Part shown: piece by piece, positions 6,264-6,322 of the stretch
Layout of the letters: each line of letters starts with the position of its first letter
Numbering within the stretch: position 1 is the stretch's first letter
Source of the DNA: Paracoccaceae bacterium
GTDB taxonomy: Bacteria > Pseudomonadota > Alphaproteobacteria > Rhodobacterales > Rhodobacteraceae
DNA: 6,322 nt
Assembly: GCA_007120685.1 (NCBI GenBank)
Contig: SKNG01000498.1
Coordinates: 1-6,322 of the forward strand
Reading direction: 5' to 3'
Translations under genes and position numbers: made by a program
Notes under the pieces: model-generated
What the model was told of the DNA's origin: nothing
Seen by the model: only the letters and a program-made list of their open reading frames with translations
The model's database searches: none

Positions 6264-6301
6264 CGCAACCTCGCCTCATTCGATTCGCAGGTTGCGCGAT
6301 G
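6261..6301 (-). promoter_or_regulatory. dprA leader hairpin covering ribosome binding site and start codon
   Basis: Read on the minus strand, CGCAACCT (plus-strand 6289-6296) is followed 17 bases later by AGGTTGCG (6264-6271), directly ahead of the dprA ATG. This 8-bp stem contains the AGG of the GAGG ribosome binding site. Allowing a two-base CG bulge, CAT (6299-6301) can also pair with the start codon ATG (6261-6263), for 11 pairs in total. Such a fold in the mRNA would hide both the ribosome binding site and the start codon, so it could hold dprA translation low until melted or unfolded by another factor. The complementarity is directly visible; a regulatory role is inference. Confidence 0.45.
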
Positions 6302-6322
6302 AAGGTTAACAGGCGGTGAATC

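Overview
The window is GC-rich (about two thirds G+C by eye), with codons ending mostly in G or C and short ATGA gene overlaps. Together with the families present, this points to an alphaproteobacterium, most likely of the Rhodobacterales/Paracoccus type. That assignment is an inference from style and gene content. There is no rRNA or other marker to prove it.

Layout, left to right. (1) Positions 1-1507, plus strand: the tail of an Mrp/Mnh (Pha) multisubunit Na+(K+)/H+ antiporter operon. It holds the C-terminal end of mrpD, then complete mrpE, mrpF and mrpG, all overlapping by 4-8 bases. (2) Positions 1508-1705: a noncoding gap with two tandem perfect 20-bp palindromes that look like diverged copies of one another with compensatory changes. 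(3) Positions 1706-4314, plus strand: a two-gene unit of a 708-residue RND/MMPL-family membrane transporter and a 161-residue secreted protein of unknown function, joined by an ATGA overlap. A strong hairpin spans the second gene's stop codon. (4) Positions 4315-4778: a convergent intergenic region with no convincing gene, carrying a compact cluster of hairpins. (5) Positions 4779-6263, minus strand: dprA, the DNA-processing protein that loads RecA on incoming single-stranded DNA in transformation. Its Rossmann core and C-terminal winged helix are separated by an unusually long, low-complexity linker of about 140 residues. Its ribosome binding site and start codon lie inside a potential hairpin at the right edge.

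The antiporter subunits work as one inner-membrane complex for pH and sodium homeostasis. The RND protein and the small secreted protein plausibly act together on a hydrophobic or envelope substrate, but the substrate cannot be read from the sequence. DprA is functionally unrelated to its neighbours. I see no mobile element, CRISPR array, tRNA or rRNA, and no clear new multi-gene system. The points most worth following up are the covarying palindrome pair, the expanded DprA linker, the dprA leader hairpin, and the RND transporter's lack of acidic residues in its first-half relay helix.
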